DNA from: a bacterium
Lineage (GTDB): Bacteria > Myxococcota_A > Bradymonadia > UBA7976 > UBA1532
DNA: 64,000 nucleotides
Direction: 5' to 3'
Assembly: GCA_030427205.1 (NCBI GenBank)
Contig: JAUHXC010000007.1
Location: 124,001-188,000, forward strand
Shown: positions 18,159 through 26,900 of the stretch, in pieces
Layout: each line of letters begins with the position of its first letter
Position numbering within the stretch: position 1 is the stretch's first letter
Made by a program: the position numbers and the translations under genes
Notes under the pieces: model-generated
The model's input: the letters and a program-made list of their open reading frames with translations, nothing else
Told to the model about the DNA's origin: nothing
Database searches by the model: none

Positions 18159-19518
18159 CGTCTCCGACTTCGGCCTCGACCTCGGCGCGCTGGCGGCGAA
18201 CCTCGACGGCGTGGGCCAGATCGGGTTCACCGACGGCAAGGTCACCCAGGTGGTCGGCCTGGTGGTCGAGGGCTATGTGCCCGGCGCCCGGGTCGGCGCG
18301 CTCGTCGACATCCGGGTCGACGGGCAGCCGCCGGTCACCGCCGAGATCGTCGGCTTTCGGGGCAATACCGCGCTGATGATGCCGCTCGGCGAGATCGGCG
18401 GCGTGCGCATGGGCAGCCGCATCACCCCGCGCAAGTCGCTGGCCTCGGTGCCCGTGGGCCGGGCGATGCTCGGGCGGGTCTTCGACGGCCTCGGCCGCCC
18501 GCTCGACGGCAAGCCGCTGCCCGAGCCCGAGGCCGAGCTGCCGCTCTACGCCGAGCCGATCAACCCGATGCAGCGCCGCCCGGTCGATACGCCGGCCTGG
18601 ATGGGCATCCGCGCCATCGACTGCCTGCTGACCTGCGGCCGCGGCCAGCGGGTGGGCATCTTCGCCGGCTCGGGCGTGGGCAAGTCGGTCACCCTGGGCA
18701 TGATCGCCCGCGGGTGCAGCTCCGACGTCAACGTCATCGCGCTCATCGGCGAGCGCGGGCGCGAGGTGCTCGGGTTCTTGCAGCACGACCTCGGCCCCGA
18801 GGGCATGGCCCGCTCGGTGGTCATCGTGGCCACCAGCGACGCCGCGCCGCTCATCCGCATCCGCGCCGCCTGGCTGGCGACCACCGTCGCCGAGTACTTC
18901 CGCGGGCTGGGCAAGGACGTCGTCTTGATGATGGACTCGCTGACCCGCTTCGCCATGGCCCAGCGCGAGGTGGGGCTGGCGGTGGGCGAGCCGCCGACGA
19001 CCCGCGGGTATACCCCCAGCGTCTTCGCGCTCTTGCCCAAGCTGCTCGAGCGCGCCGGTCGGGACGACGGGCCGGGCGCGATCACCGGCATCTACACCGT
19101 GCTCGTCGAAGGCGACGACCTCAACGACCCCATCGGCGACGCCGCGCGCTCGATCCTCGACGGGCACATCGTGCTCAGCCGCCAGCTCGCCGCGCAGAAT
19201 CACTATCCGGCCATCGACGTGCTCGTCAGCGCCAGCCGCTGCATGAGCGACGTCACCGACAAGGAGCACCGCGCCGCCGCCGGCAACCTTCGCGAGCTGC
19301 TCGCCGCCTATCGCAAGGCGGAGGACCTCATCAACATCGGCGCTTATCAGAAGGGCGCCAACCCGACAATCGACCGGGCGTTGTCCCAGATCGACGCGAT
19401 CAACGGGCTCCTGCGCCAGCCGGTGGACGAGAAAGTGCCCCACAAGAAGGCGCTGCGGCACCTCAAGGGCATCGCGAAGGCCGGGGCCCAGGCCGCCGCC
19501 CGGGGAGCCGCCCGATGA
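18151..19518 (+). CDS. fliI: Flagellar export ATPase FliI
   Basis: The product is 455 residues. FliI is related to F1 beta and powers flagellar protein export. It contains VFDGLGRPLDG, Walker A FAGSGVGKSV, GERGREV, Walker B-like DVVLMMDSLTRFAMAQREVG, and GPGAITGIYTVLVEGDDLNDP typical of the family. Start ATG 18151 lies inside the end of fliH. Confidence 0.98.
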   Translation: MFDVSDFGLDLGALAANLDGVGQIGFTDGKVTQVVGLVVEGYVPGARVGALVDIRVDGQPPVTAEIVGFRGNTALMMPLGEIGGVRMGSRITPRKSLASVPVGRAMLGRVFDGLGRPLDGKPLPEPEAELPLYAEPINPMQRRPVDTPAWMGIRAIDCLLTCGRGQRVGIFAGSGVGKSVTLGMIARGCSSDVNVIALIGERGREVLGFLQHDLGPEGMARSVVIVATSDAAPLIRIRAAWLATTVAEYFRGLGKDVVLMMDSLTRFAMAQREVGLAVGEPPTTRGYTPSVFALLPKLLERAGRDDGPGAITGIYTVLVEGDDLNDPIGDAARSILDGHIVLSRQLAAQNHYPAIDVLVSASRCMSDVTDKEHRAAAGNLRELLAAYRKAEDLINIGAYQKGANPTIDRALSQIDAINGLLRQPVDEKVPHKKALRHLKGIAKAGAQAAARGAAR

Positions 19519-20132
19519 TGCGTACGCTGCTCGCGCTGTGGCTCTCGCTGCTGATGCTCGGTCCGGCCGTGGCTCAGCCGCCGCCCGAGGGTCAGGCCCG
19601 CGACGACGACGACGAGCCGGCGGTCGGCGAGCGCACCCTGGTCGACGAGCTCGACGAGGACCAGCCGCTCGAGGTGGGGGTGCAGCTGCGCATCTTCCGC
19701 CAGGCGCGGCGGCGCAAGGCCGAGATCGAGCGCATGGAGGGCCAGCTCTCCCGCCGGGCGCGCCGGCTGGCGGCGATCGAAGAGGAGATCGCCAGCCGCT
19801 ACAAGACGCTGCGCCTGCTGCAGGAGGAGCTGGTGGCCACCGGTGCCGATCCCAACGCCGGGCGCAACGCGGCGCAGGCCGAAGAGGAAGAGGCCCAGGC
19901 CCGCGAGGCCCGCGCCGACAAGGTCAAGAAGCTCAGCAAGGTCGTCGACAAGATGAAGGCGGCCGACGCGGCGAAGATGCTCAGCGTGATGCACGAGCCG
20001 CTGGTGGTGGACGTGATGCTGCTCGTCAAGTCGAAGGTGGCCGCCAAGATCCTCGGGGAGATGGACCCCGAGCAGGCGGCGCGGATCGGCGAGCAGATGG
20101 CCCGGATCAAGAAGCAGCGCAAGGGACGCTAG
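19515..20132 (+). CDS. MotE/YlxF-like secreted protein in the fliJ position
   Basis: The product is 205 residues. It has a signal peptide or membrane anchor (LALWLSLLMLGPAVAQ), a coiled coil (about 65-130) rich in Arg, Glu and Lys, and a C-terminal MgtE-N/MotE-type helical domain (VDKMKAADAAKMLSVMHEPL, AAKILGEMDPEQAARIGEQM). It begins inside the fliI stop (ATGA). Proteins of this type (MotE, YlxF) are periplasmic or membrane partners of the motor and lie between fliI/fliJ and fliK in other genomes. It is not FliJ, because it is exported and has the MgtE-N domain; the FliJ-like gene is at 35562. Confidence 0.8.
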   Translation: MMRTLLALWLSLLMLGPAVAQPPPEGQARDDDDEPAVGERTLVDELDEDQPLEVGVQLRIFRQARRRKAEIERMEGQLSRRARRLAAIEEEIASRYKTLRLLQEELVATGADPNAGRNAAQAEEEEAQAREARADKVKKLSKVVDKMKAADAAKMLSVMHEPLVVDVMLLVKSKVAAKILGEMDPEQAARIGEQMARIKKQRKGR

Positions 20133-20226
20133 CGCTCGGCGCGCCGCGGATGGCGCGTCGGCTGCACAGAGCGCGCTTGCCGACCACAGCAGCCCGATCA
20201 CGGTCGATCGGGCGAGGAGAGGTCAC

Positions 20227-21690
20227 ATGGACGTGACGCGGTTGAGCGGCGCCCTGCGCGCCGCCGATGCCCCTGTGTCCGCCGTCCGCGAGAGCGGGCC
20301 GGCGTTCGAGAGCTTCCTGCCGCGCGACACCGAGCGCGCGCAGAGCCGCCGGGACGCCGATCGTCTGACCCGCGCCGAGCAAGCCGAAGCCCGCCATGGC
20401 GAGCGCGTCGAGAAGCGCCAGGCCGAGGCGCGCCGGATCGAGCGGCGCGAGGCCGAAGAGCGCCGGCTGGACGCGCGCCGCGAGGCCCGGGCCGAAGAGC
20501 GCCGGGCCGAAGAGCGCCGGGCCGAAGAGCGCCGGGCCGAAGAGCGCCGGGCCGAAGAGCGCCGGGCCGAAGAGCGCCGGGCCGAAGAGCGCCGGGCCGA
20601 GCGCGAGCGGGCCGAAGACGCCGATGCGCTTCAGATCGGGCCGAGCATCGAGGACGACCTGGCGCTGCTCGTCGCCGATACGCCCGTGGCGCGCATCCAG
20701 CCGCCGGTCATGGCCGTGCAGCCGCCCGAAGGGCTCGCCGAGGGTCGCGTGGGCGCCGATACGGGCCCGCTGGGGCGTACGCCGGGCCCGGCCGAGTTCG
20801 CCGGCCCGGCCGGTGACGCCGGGGTGCGTGGCCTCGTCGAGTGGCTGCAGAGCCGTCCCGGGCAGAGCCGCTCCGGGCAGGGCGACGGCCCGCGGGCGCA
20901 GCGGGCGATGGATCTGATGGCGGGGCAGGGGGCTGATCCGGCCCGCGCCGATGCCGAGCCGCCCATCGCCATGGCCGACGGCGTCGACGAGGCCGACGGG
21001 GCCAGACTGCTCGACGGGTTGGACGGGCTCGACGCCGAGAGCGAGGCCGAGGGCGATCCGGCCCGCGAGCTCACCCGCCTGCTCGAAGGGCGCAAGCCGT
21101 CATTCGAAGGCGGCCGCGAGGGGCGCGGCGGCGACAGCGTACGCCTCGGGCCGCAGCCGCAGACGCCGGGCGTGCCGGGCATCGGCGGCCCATCCCTCTC
21201 GCCCACCGTGCGCATCGCTGACGTCAGCGCCGCCGCGCGGACCGGCACCACCCCCACCGCGCTGCCCGAGGGCGTCGACGAGTCGTCGATCATGCGTCAA
21301 ATCTCGGACGCTCTGCGGCTGCGCAACGGCCGCGCGGGTCGGGCGCAGACTGCCGAGATCGCGTTGCACCCCGCCGAGCTCGGCCGGGTGCGCATCAAGA
21401 TCCGGATGGAGGGCGGCTCGGCCCGGGTCCTGGTCTCCGCCGAGCACGCCGCGGTGGGCGACCTGCTCGCAGCGGGCCTGGAGCAGCTGCGCCGTGATCT
21501 GATGGCACAAGGGGTGCATGTGGCCCACCTGGAAGTGCGCAGCGGACTCGCCGACGAGGGCGGCGGCCGCGGTGAGACGCCGGAGCAGGACGAGGCCGAA
21601 GAGCTCGACGCGGCGCCCGAGGCCAAGCCCGGGGCGACGCCCGAGCCCGGCGCCCGCCGGCCCCGCAGCCGCATCGACGTGGAGGCTTGA
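20227..21690 (+). CDS. fliK: Flagellar hook-length control protein FliK
   Basis: The product is 487 residues. The N-terminal 300 residues are low-complexity and disordered, including an AEERR repeat block. The C-terminal Flg_hook domain (about 365-440) carries the family core EIALHPAELGRVRIKIRMEG followed by VLVSAEHAAVGDLLAAGLEQ. FliK measures the hook and switches the export gate (FlhB) to late substrates. The position before flgD is typical. Confidence 0.9.
   Translation: MDVTRLSGALRAADAPVSAVRESGPAFESFLPRDTERAQSRRDADRLTRAEQAEARHGERVEKRQAEARRIERREAEERRLDARREARAEERRAEERRAEERRAEERRAEERRAEERRAEERRAERERAEDADALQIGPSIEDDLALLVADTPVARIQPPVMAVQPPEGLAEGRVGADTGPLGRTPGPAEFAGPAGDAGVRGLVEWLQSRPGQSRSGQGDGPRAQRAMDLMAGQGADPARADAEPPIAMADGVDEADGARLLDGLDGLDAESEAEGDPARELTRLLEGRKPSFEGGREGRGGDSVRLGPQPQTPGVPGIGGPSLSPTVRIADVSAAARTGTTPTALPEGVDESSIMRQISDALRLRNGRAGRAQTAEIALHPAELGRVRIKIRMEGGSARVLVSAEHAAVGDLLAAGLEQLRRDLMAQGVHVAHLEVRSGLADEGGGRGETPEQDEAEELDAAPEAKPGATPEPGARRPRSRIDVEA
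20491..20595 (+). repeat. Seven perfect 15-base repeats within fliK
   Basis: Seven identical, adjacent copies of GCCGAAGAGCGCCGG encode AEERR seven times, flanked by degenerate copies on both sides. Perfect identity suggests recent expansion. Copy number could change FliK length and so, in principle, hook length. Confidence 0.95.
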
Positions 21691-21691
21691 G

Positions 21692-22354
21692 ATGAACCTG
21701 GACAGCATCGGCAACAACCCGGCCTTCGGCGTCAGCGCCGTCGCCGCCGATCGGGCCAAGGCCGACATGGACAAGGAGTCCTTCCTCAAGCTGCTCGTCG
21801 CCCAGATCAGCAATCAGGACCCGCTCGCGCCGCAAGAGAGCGAGCAGTACATGCAGCAGCTCACTCAGTTCTCGACCCTCGAGCAGATGATGAACCTCAA
21901 CGAGGGCGTCGAGAACCTGGCGGTGGGCCAGCTGAGCAATAACAACCAGGAGGCCCTGCGCTTCGTGGGCCGCGACGTCGTCGCCCGCGGCGACCAGATC
22001 ACCCTCGAAGGGTCCGATCCGGTGCCCATCCGCTACCAGACCGAGCCCGACGCCGAGTCGGTGACCCTGACGGTCTTCAACGCGTCCGGCGACCCGGTCA
22101 AGCAGGTCACGGTGCCCGCCGACCGGGGCAGCGGCACCTTCGAGTGGGACGGCACCGACGACGACGGCGTGCCCGTGCCCAACGGCCGCTACTCGGTGTC
22201 GATCGAGGCCGTCGACGGCGACGGCACCCCGCTGACCGCCGATACCTTCCTGCGGGGCCAAGTGACCGGCGTGCGCTTCGACAATGGCTACCCCGAGCTG
22301 ATGATCGGCGACCGCCGGCTGCGGCTCAGCGACATCATCGAGGTGGCCGGGTGA
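21692..22354 (+). CDS. flgD: Flagellar hook assembly protein FlgD
   Basis: The product is 220 residues. The N-terminal hook-capping domain is clear: DKESFLKLLVAQISNQDPLA, then EYMQQLTQFSTLEQM in slightly varied form. The FLIN-like/Ig-like C-terminal part ends GTFEWDGTDDDGVPVPNGRY and beyond. FlgD is the temporary hook cap. The ATG at 21692 lies one base after the fliK stop; sequence in frame upstream belongs to the fliK shadow. Confidence 0.96.
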   Translation: MNLDSIGNNPAFGVSAVAADRAKADMDKESFLKLLVAQISNQDPLAPQESEQYMQQLTQFSTLEQMMNLNEGVENLAVGQLSNNNQEALRFVGRDVVARGDQITLEGSDPVPIRYQTEPDAESVTLTVFNASGDPVKQVTVPADRGSGTFEWDGTDDDGVPVPNGRYSVSIEAVDGDGTPLTADTFLRGQVTGVRFDNGYPELMIGDRRLRLSDIIEVAG

Positions 22355-22752
22355 GCCGATTCGGCCCCCTGCTGCCGCCCGGCGGGCCGCGGTCGATCGT
22401 CGATCCGACCGCCGTCGACCGGGCCGATCGGACGCGCGACGGCAAAGGCCCGAGCTTCGACGACATCCTCGCCGGTCGGCTCGAAGCCGGCGGGCGGGTG
22501 ACGCTCTCGGCGCACGCTCAGCAGACGCTGGCCGCCGAGCGCATCGAGCTGACCCCCATCGAGCTCGACCGCCTCGGTCGCGCCATGGATCGCATCGCCG
22601 AAGCCGGCGGGCGCGAGGGGCTGCTCGTCACCGACAAGGGCGCGTTCGCCGTGAGCGTGCCCGACCGGACGGTGGTCTCGGTGACCGCCGCCGACCAGAT
22701 GAGAGACACCGTCTTCACCCGCATCGACAGCGCCGTGCTGGTCGACGGCTGA
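22351..22752 (+). CDS. Small flagellar-operon protein (TIGR02530-like)
   Basis: The product is 133 residues from GTG 22351, which overlaps the flgD stop (GTGA). The C-terminal two thirds, including LSAHAQQTLAAERIELTPIE and LVTDKGAFAVSVPDRTVVSV, match the small conserved protein found between flgD and flgE in many flagellated bacteria (putative flagellar operon protein family). Its role is not established; its position suggests hook assembly. Confidence 0.82.
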   Translation: MSRFGPLLPPGGPRSIVDPTAVDRADRTRDGKGPSFDDILAGRLEAGGRVTLSAHAQQTLAAERIELTPIELDRLGRAMDRIAEAGGREGLLVTDKGAFAVSVPDRTVVSVTAADQMRDTVFTRIDSAVLVDG

Positions 22753-22809
22753 GGCCGGATACGAGAGAGAACGGCGGCATCGCGCCGCGCGACCGCGACA
22801 GGAGGAACC

Positions 22810-24111
22810 ATGGCTGGGCTGCTCGGCTCGCTCTACACCGGCAATACCGGACTGCACGCCTCGTCCATCGGGGTCAGCGTGGTCGGTGACAACATCGCCA
22901 ACGCCAATACCACCGGGTTCAAGACCTCCCGGGCCCACTTCGAAGATCTCATCAGCGAGTTCATCGTGGGCACCACCGGCGCCAACCAGATCGGCCGCGG
23001 GGTCACCCTGCAGCGCATCGAGAAGCTGTTCGCCCAGGGCAGCTTCCAGAACACCGGCGTGCCGACGGACCTCGCGATCAGCGGCGACGGCTTCTTCGTG
23101 CTCAACGGCACCGCCGAGGGGCGCACCCAGAACCTCTACACCCGCAACGGCGCGTTTCGCTTCGACGATCAGGGCTTCCTGATCAACCAGGCGGGCTACC
23201 GGGTGCAGGGCCACAACGCCGACGGCACCGGGCAGCTCTCGAGCCTGCTCGAAGACCTGCGGGTGCAGCGCACGCACCTCGAGCCCAACCCGACCGCGCA
23301 GGTGGAGATCTTCGCCAACCTGCGGCCCGACGACCCGGTCACCGGCCCGTTCGACCCCAACGACCCGGACAATACGAGCAGCTTCCGCACGACGCTGGTG
23401 GCCTACGACAGCCTGGGCAACCCCCACGAGGTCACCGTCTTCGGCAGCCGCACCGCCGACAATACCTGGGAGATGAACGCGGTGGTCGACGGCGGCGAGC
23501 TCGTCGGCGGCGTCGCCGGCACCCCGCAGGTGCTGCCGCTCGGCGTCTTGACCTTCAACGACCAGGGTCAGCTGCTCGACGAGAACGTGCCCGATCCGAT
23601 CGCCTTCGACTGGATCGGCGCCGCCCAGGGCCAGATCAGCTTCGACTTCGGCGACGCCATCAACGACGGCGGCACCGGCCGCGAGGGCTCGTCGCAGTGG
23701 AACCGGGTCACCGAGAGCATCGCCAACTTCGTCAGCCAGGACGGCTTCGGCACCGGTGAGCTCGACGGCATCGCCGTCGACGACCAGGGGCTGATCACCG
23801 GCGGCTTCACCAACGGCCGGACCCAGGTGCTCGGCCGGGTGCTGCTCGCCCGCTTCGAAGACCCGACCGAGCTCGGCGTCGTCGGCGGCAACAACTTCAT
23901 CGAGAGCGCCAGCAGCGGCCAGCCGCTGCTCGGCAGCGCCCGCAGCGGCGGACGGGGGGCGATCATCAGCTCGGCGCTCGAGCTGTCGACCACCGAGCTG
24001 AGCGACCAGTTCATCGACCTGATCGCCTATCAGCGGGCGTTCCAGGCGAACAGCAAGACGATCCAGACCGCCGACGGTCTGCTGCAGGAGGTCTTCCAGC
24101 TGCTGCGGTGA
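22810..24111 (+). CDS. flgE: Flagellar hook protein FlgE
   Basis: The product is 433 residues. The N-terminal rod/hook motif (VVGDNIANANTTGFKTSRAH) is present. D1/D2 features follow (YTRNGAFRFDDQGFLINQAG, LVAYDSLGNPHEVTVFG), and the C-terminal helix LIAYQRAFQANSKTIQTADG is conserved. It is the major subunit of the hook. A good AGGAGG ribosome-binding site precedes the ATG. Confidence 0.97.
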   Translation: MAGLLGSLYTGNTGLHASSIGVSVVGDNIANANTTGFKTSRAHFEDLISEFIVGTTGANQIGRGVTLQRIEKLFAQGSFQNTGVPTDLAISGDGFFVLNGTAEGRTQNLYTRNGAFRFDDQGFLINQAGYRVQGHNADGTGQLSSLLEDLRVQRTHLEPNPTAQVEIFANLRPDDPVTGPFDPNDPDNTSSFRTTLVAYDSLGNPHEVTVFGSRTADNTWEMNAVVDGGELVGGVAGTPQVLPLGVLTFNDQGQLLDENVPDPIAFDWIGAAQGQISFDFGDAINDGGTGREGSSQWNRVTESIANFVSQDGFGTGELDGIAVDDQGLITGGFTNGRTQVLGRVLLARFEDPTELGVVGGNNFIESASSGQPLLGSARSGGRGAIISSALELSTTELSDQFIDLIAYQRAFQANSKTIQTADGLLQEVFQLLR

Positions 24112-24756
24112 TCCGCGGCGGCGCCTGAGATACCGGGCGGCCGGCAGGGGCCGCGATAGCCGGGGAACGGGCCGGCGCCGGGTCGTCCACGAGGTGGGCG
24201 ACCGGGCCTCGGCCAAGGAGTGGTTCGAGGTCGGGCCGCGCCCGGCACTTGATGGCTGGTCCACGGAGGGGCCGGTGGTTCGGGCGACGCGCCACGGAAG
24301 GCGCGGTCCCGGACCAGGCATCAGGTGTCGGGCGTCGCTCGGCCGGTGGTTCCAGGGATGGAACGCCCGAACGCCGGCACGACACGAAAGGAGGTGCGCT
24401 GCGTTCGACGTTGGGGTCACGCCCGTCTGACCCACGGGTGAACGACCCGAGTTTTGCTCTATGAGAAATCCGCGTCCTGCCAGGGGCGTGGTCGCGCGGG
24501 TCGATCCGGGGCCTACCCAGCCCCATGCGGATCGCCGGCGCGCGTCGGATCGGGAAGACCCACCCGGCCGACAGCCGAGGGAGACCGTCTCTCGGACCCA
24601 TATGGTGCTTCGAACGCCCGGTGCGACCCACACCGGGCGTTCCCTTATCTGCGCTGCGGCCGGCACCCGCGCCGGCGGCGGCCCGTACGGCGTGACCCGT
24701 CGCCGGATTTGTTCTAACCTCGCCGCGCGGCGAGTCGACCACCGCGGAGAAACCGG
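24112..24756 (+). other. Long non-coding region between flgE and fliL
   Basis: This is 645 bases without a supported reading frame on either strand; frames that exist are Arg/Pro-rich and lack good starts. It is rich in short inverted repeats (GCCGG and GGGCG blocks near 24140-24190) and contains a 12-base-pair hairpin at 24612-24642. The short phrase GAACGCCCG occurs near 24360 and again at 24612. It breaks an otherwise tightly packed operon and may hold the flgE terminator, a promoter for fliL and possibly a small RNA. Confidence 0.6.
24612..24642 (+). terminator. Strong hairpin upstream of fliL, possible terminator
   Basis: A perfect 12-base-pair stem, GAACGCCCGGTG / CACCGGGCGTTC, with a seven-base loop is followed by CCCTTATCT. 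The T-run is weak, so it could be a terminator, an attenuator or the 3' end of a small RNA. Confidence 0.45.
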
Positions 24757-25311
24757 ATGGCCGAAGAAGAGACCGAGACCGACGAAGAGCTCGGCGAAGA
24801 CAGCGAAGGCGGAGAGAAACCCGGAGGGGGCGGCAAACTCGTCCTGCTCATCGGCCTGATCAATACCATCGGGCTGCTCGCCATCGGGGCCTACGTGATC
24901 CTGTTCGGCGGGGGCGCGGGCCCCGCGCCGATGGCGCCGATCGACCCGGCCACCGAGCAGGCGATGAACGACAACCTGCCCGGCGCGCCGGAAAAGCCGG
25001 TGACCGGACCCGGCCCGCTCGTCGAGCTCGGCGTGCTCGTCGTCAACCTCAAGGAGCCCACCGGCGACCGCTACCTCAAGGCCAAGATCAACCTCGAGCT
25101 CGACACCGAGCAGACCCGGGCCGAGGTCGAGGGCCGGATGAGCGCGATCAAGTACCAGCTCACCATGCTGCTCAGCGGGCAGCGGGTGGCCGACGTGCAG
25201 GGCCCCGAGGCGATGGAGTCGCTGCGCAAGTCGATGAAGCGGCGGGCGAACGCGATGCTGGCCAAGGGCAGCATCGTCGAGGTCTGGCCCGAAGAGTGGA
25301 TCGTCCAGTAG
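24757..25311 (+). CDS. fliL: Flagellar basal-body-associated protein FliL
   Basis: The product is 184 residues. An acidic cytoplasmic N-terminus (about 1-28) is followed by one membrane segment (about 29-52) and a periplasmic FliL domain ending DVQGPEAMESLRKSMKRRAN and a final VEVWPEEWIVQ. FliL surrounds and supports the stator. It is followed by fliM in the normal order. Confidence 0.95.
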   Translation: MAEEETETDEELGEDSEGGEKPGGGGKLVLLIGLINTIGLLAIGAYVILFGGGAGPAPMAPIDPATEQAMNDNLPGAPEKPVTGPGPLVELGVLVVNLKEPTGDRYLKAKINLELDTEQTRAEVEGRMSAIKYQLTMLLSGQRVADVQGPEAMESLRKSMKRRANAMLAKGSIVEVWPEEWIVQ

Positions 25312-25375
25312 GACCCATCAGGATGGCAGCAGGACTGCAGCCCCAGCGCCCGCGGCGCGCGGTCGAAGAGAGCGG

Positions 25376-26431
25376 ATGAGCGACCAGATCCTCTCCCAGA
25401 ACGAGATCGACGCGCTGCTGTCGGCGGTCAACGACGGCGAGCTCGAGCTCGAAGAAGAGCAGGGCGAAGACGCGCCCGAGGTCGACGAGGCCGCCGCGGC
25501 CGCCGTCAAGTACGACCTGCTCAGCCAGGACCGCATCATCCGCGGTCGCATGCCGACCCTCGACATCATCAACGACCGCTTCGCCCGTCAGTTCCGCATC
25601 ACGCTCTCCAACAGCCTGCGCAAGATCCTGCAGGTGAACGTCGAGAGCACCTCGTTGATGAAATACGGCGAGTTCCTCAACTACCTGCCGATCCCCTCGT
25701 GCCTCAACATCGTGCGGTTCCACCCGCTGCGGGGCTCGTGCATCATCGCCGTCGAGACCAAGCTGATCTTCACCTTCCTCAACAACTGGTTCGGCGGCTC
25801 GACCAACGCGCAGGAGCGCATCGAGGGGCGCGACTTCACCAGCATCGAGCTGATGATCGTGCGCAAGGTCGTCGACCTGCTCATGGAAGACCTGCAGCGG
25901 GCCTGGGCCCCGGTCTTTCCCATCCGCGGCGAGTATCAGCGCACCGAGATCAACCCGCAGTTCCTCGCCGTCGTCGCGCCGAGCGACGTCGTGGTGCTCA
26001 CCAGCTTCGAGATCGAGATCGACAACCTGCGGGGCACGGTGCAGATCGTCATCCCCTACAGCACCGTCGAGCCGATCCGGGGCCACCTGTCGAGCGGCAT
26101 CCAGTCCGAGGGCAGCGGCGAGGACAATACCTGGGGCGAGCAGATCACCGAGCACCTCAACGAGATCGAGACCCGGGCGTCGGTGGTGCTCGGCCGGGCG
26201 GTCATCAACATCCGCGACCTGCTCGCGCTCAAGCCGGGCGACGTGATCACCCTCGACCAGCCCCAGAGCGAGCCGCTCGAGATGTTCGTCGAGCGGGCCC
26301 ACCGCTTCGACGTGCTGCCCCTCGAGAAGGCGGGCTATCTCGCCGCCGAGATCGTCGACGAGGTCGCGCCCAAGCTGCCGCCCGAGCGCAACGAGGTGCT
26401 GCCCTCGCTCGAAGACGAGGACGACGAATGA
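25376..26431 (+). CDS. fliM: Flagellar motor switch protein FliM
   Basis: The product is 351 residues. The N-terminal CheY-P-binding motif ILSQNEIDALLSAV is intact. The middle domain has RIIRGRMPTLDIINDRFARQ and the GGS-type segment (NNWFGGSTNA) of the CheC-like fold. The C-terminal SpoA domain lies at about 265-335. FliM links FliG to FliN and receives the chemotaxis signal. Confidence 0.97.
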   Translation: MSDQILSQNEIDALLSAVNDGELELEEEQGEDAPEVDEAAAAAVKYDLLSQDRIIRGRMPTLDIINDRFARQFRITLSNSLRKILQVNVESTSLMKYGEFLNYLPIPSCLNIVRFHPLRGSCIIAVETKLIFTFLNNWFGGSTNAQERIEGRDFTSIELMIVRKVVDLLMEDLQRAWAPVFPIRGEYQRTEINPQFLAVVAPSDVVVLTSFEIEIDNLRGTVQIVIPYSTVEPIRGHLSSGIQSEGSGEDNTWGEQITEHLNEIETRASVVLGRAVINIRDLLALKPGDVITLDQPQSEPLEMFVERAHRFDVLPLEKAGYLAAEIVDEVAPKLPPERNEVLPSLEDEDDE

Positions 26432-26525
26432 TGCCCGCCCGATCCGCCCTGCTGCCCGCCGCTCCGATCCGCCGGCATGAGCTGGCACGCGATCTGCAAT
26501 CCCCCAGCCCCGTGGGAGGCCGCTG

Positions 26526-26801
26526 ATGGCCGAAGACGAACGACAGATCGAGTTCCTCTACGACGTCGAACTCGAGCTCTCGGTGATTCTGGGATCGAGC
26601 CGGATGTTGATTCGCGAACTGCTCAAACTGGCGACGGGCTCGGTGGTCGAGCTCAACAAGCTCGCCGGCGAGTCGCTGGACGTGGTGATCAACGACAAGG
26701 TCATCGCCCGCGGCGAAGCGGTGGTGGTCAACGAAAAGTTCGGCATCCGGCTCACCGAGGTGGTCTCGCCCTACGAGCGAGTCCGCCAGCTCCGCGACTG
26801 A
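26526..26801 (+). CDS. fliN: Flagellar motor switch protein FliN
   Basis: The product is 91 residues, nearly all one SpoA domain: ELSVILGSSRMLIRELLKLA, GSVVELNKLAGESLDVVIND and FGIRLTEVVSP. FliN forms the base of the C ring. A 94-base gap separates it from fliM, unlike the tight spacing elsewhere. It lacks the long acidic N-terminal extension seen in some FliN proteins. Confidence 0.96.
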   Translation: MAEDERQIEFLYDVELELSVILGSSRMLIRELLKLATGSVVELNKLAGESLDVVINDKVIARGEAVVVNEKFGIRLTEVVSPYERVRQLRD

Positions 26802-26900
26802 ACCCGCGGACGAGCACCCGTCTCCGGCGCCCCGCCGGCCTCCCCCCGACGACTCACGTAGCTGCCGCCGCGCGAACCGAGCGCGGCCTTTGGGGGAGAC

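Noticed and set aside
20133..20226. Sigma-54 promoter before fliK (CTGCACAG...CTTGCC)
   Set aside because: The spacing between the GG- and GC-type elements does not fit the -24/-12 rule.
22288..24666. Minus-strand open frame across flgE and the following gap
   Set aside because: Antisense of flgE; the part over the gap is Arg/Pro-rich and has no ribosome-binding site.
24112..24756. tmRNA, RNase P RNA, SRP RNA or known riboswitch in the flgE-fliL gap
   Set aside because: None of the conserved cores of these RNAs was found by eye.
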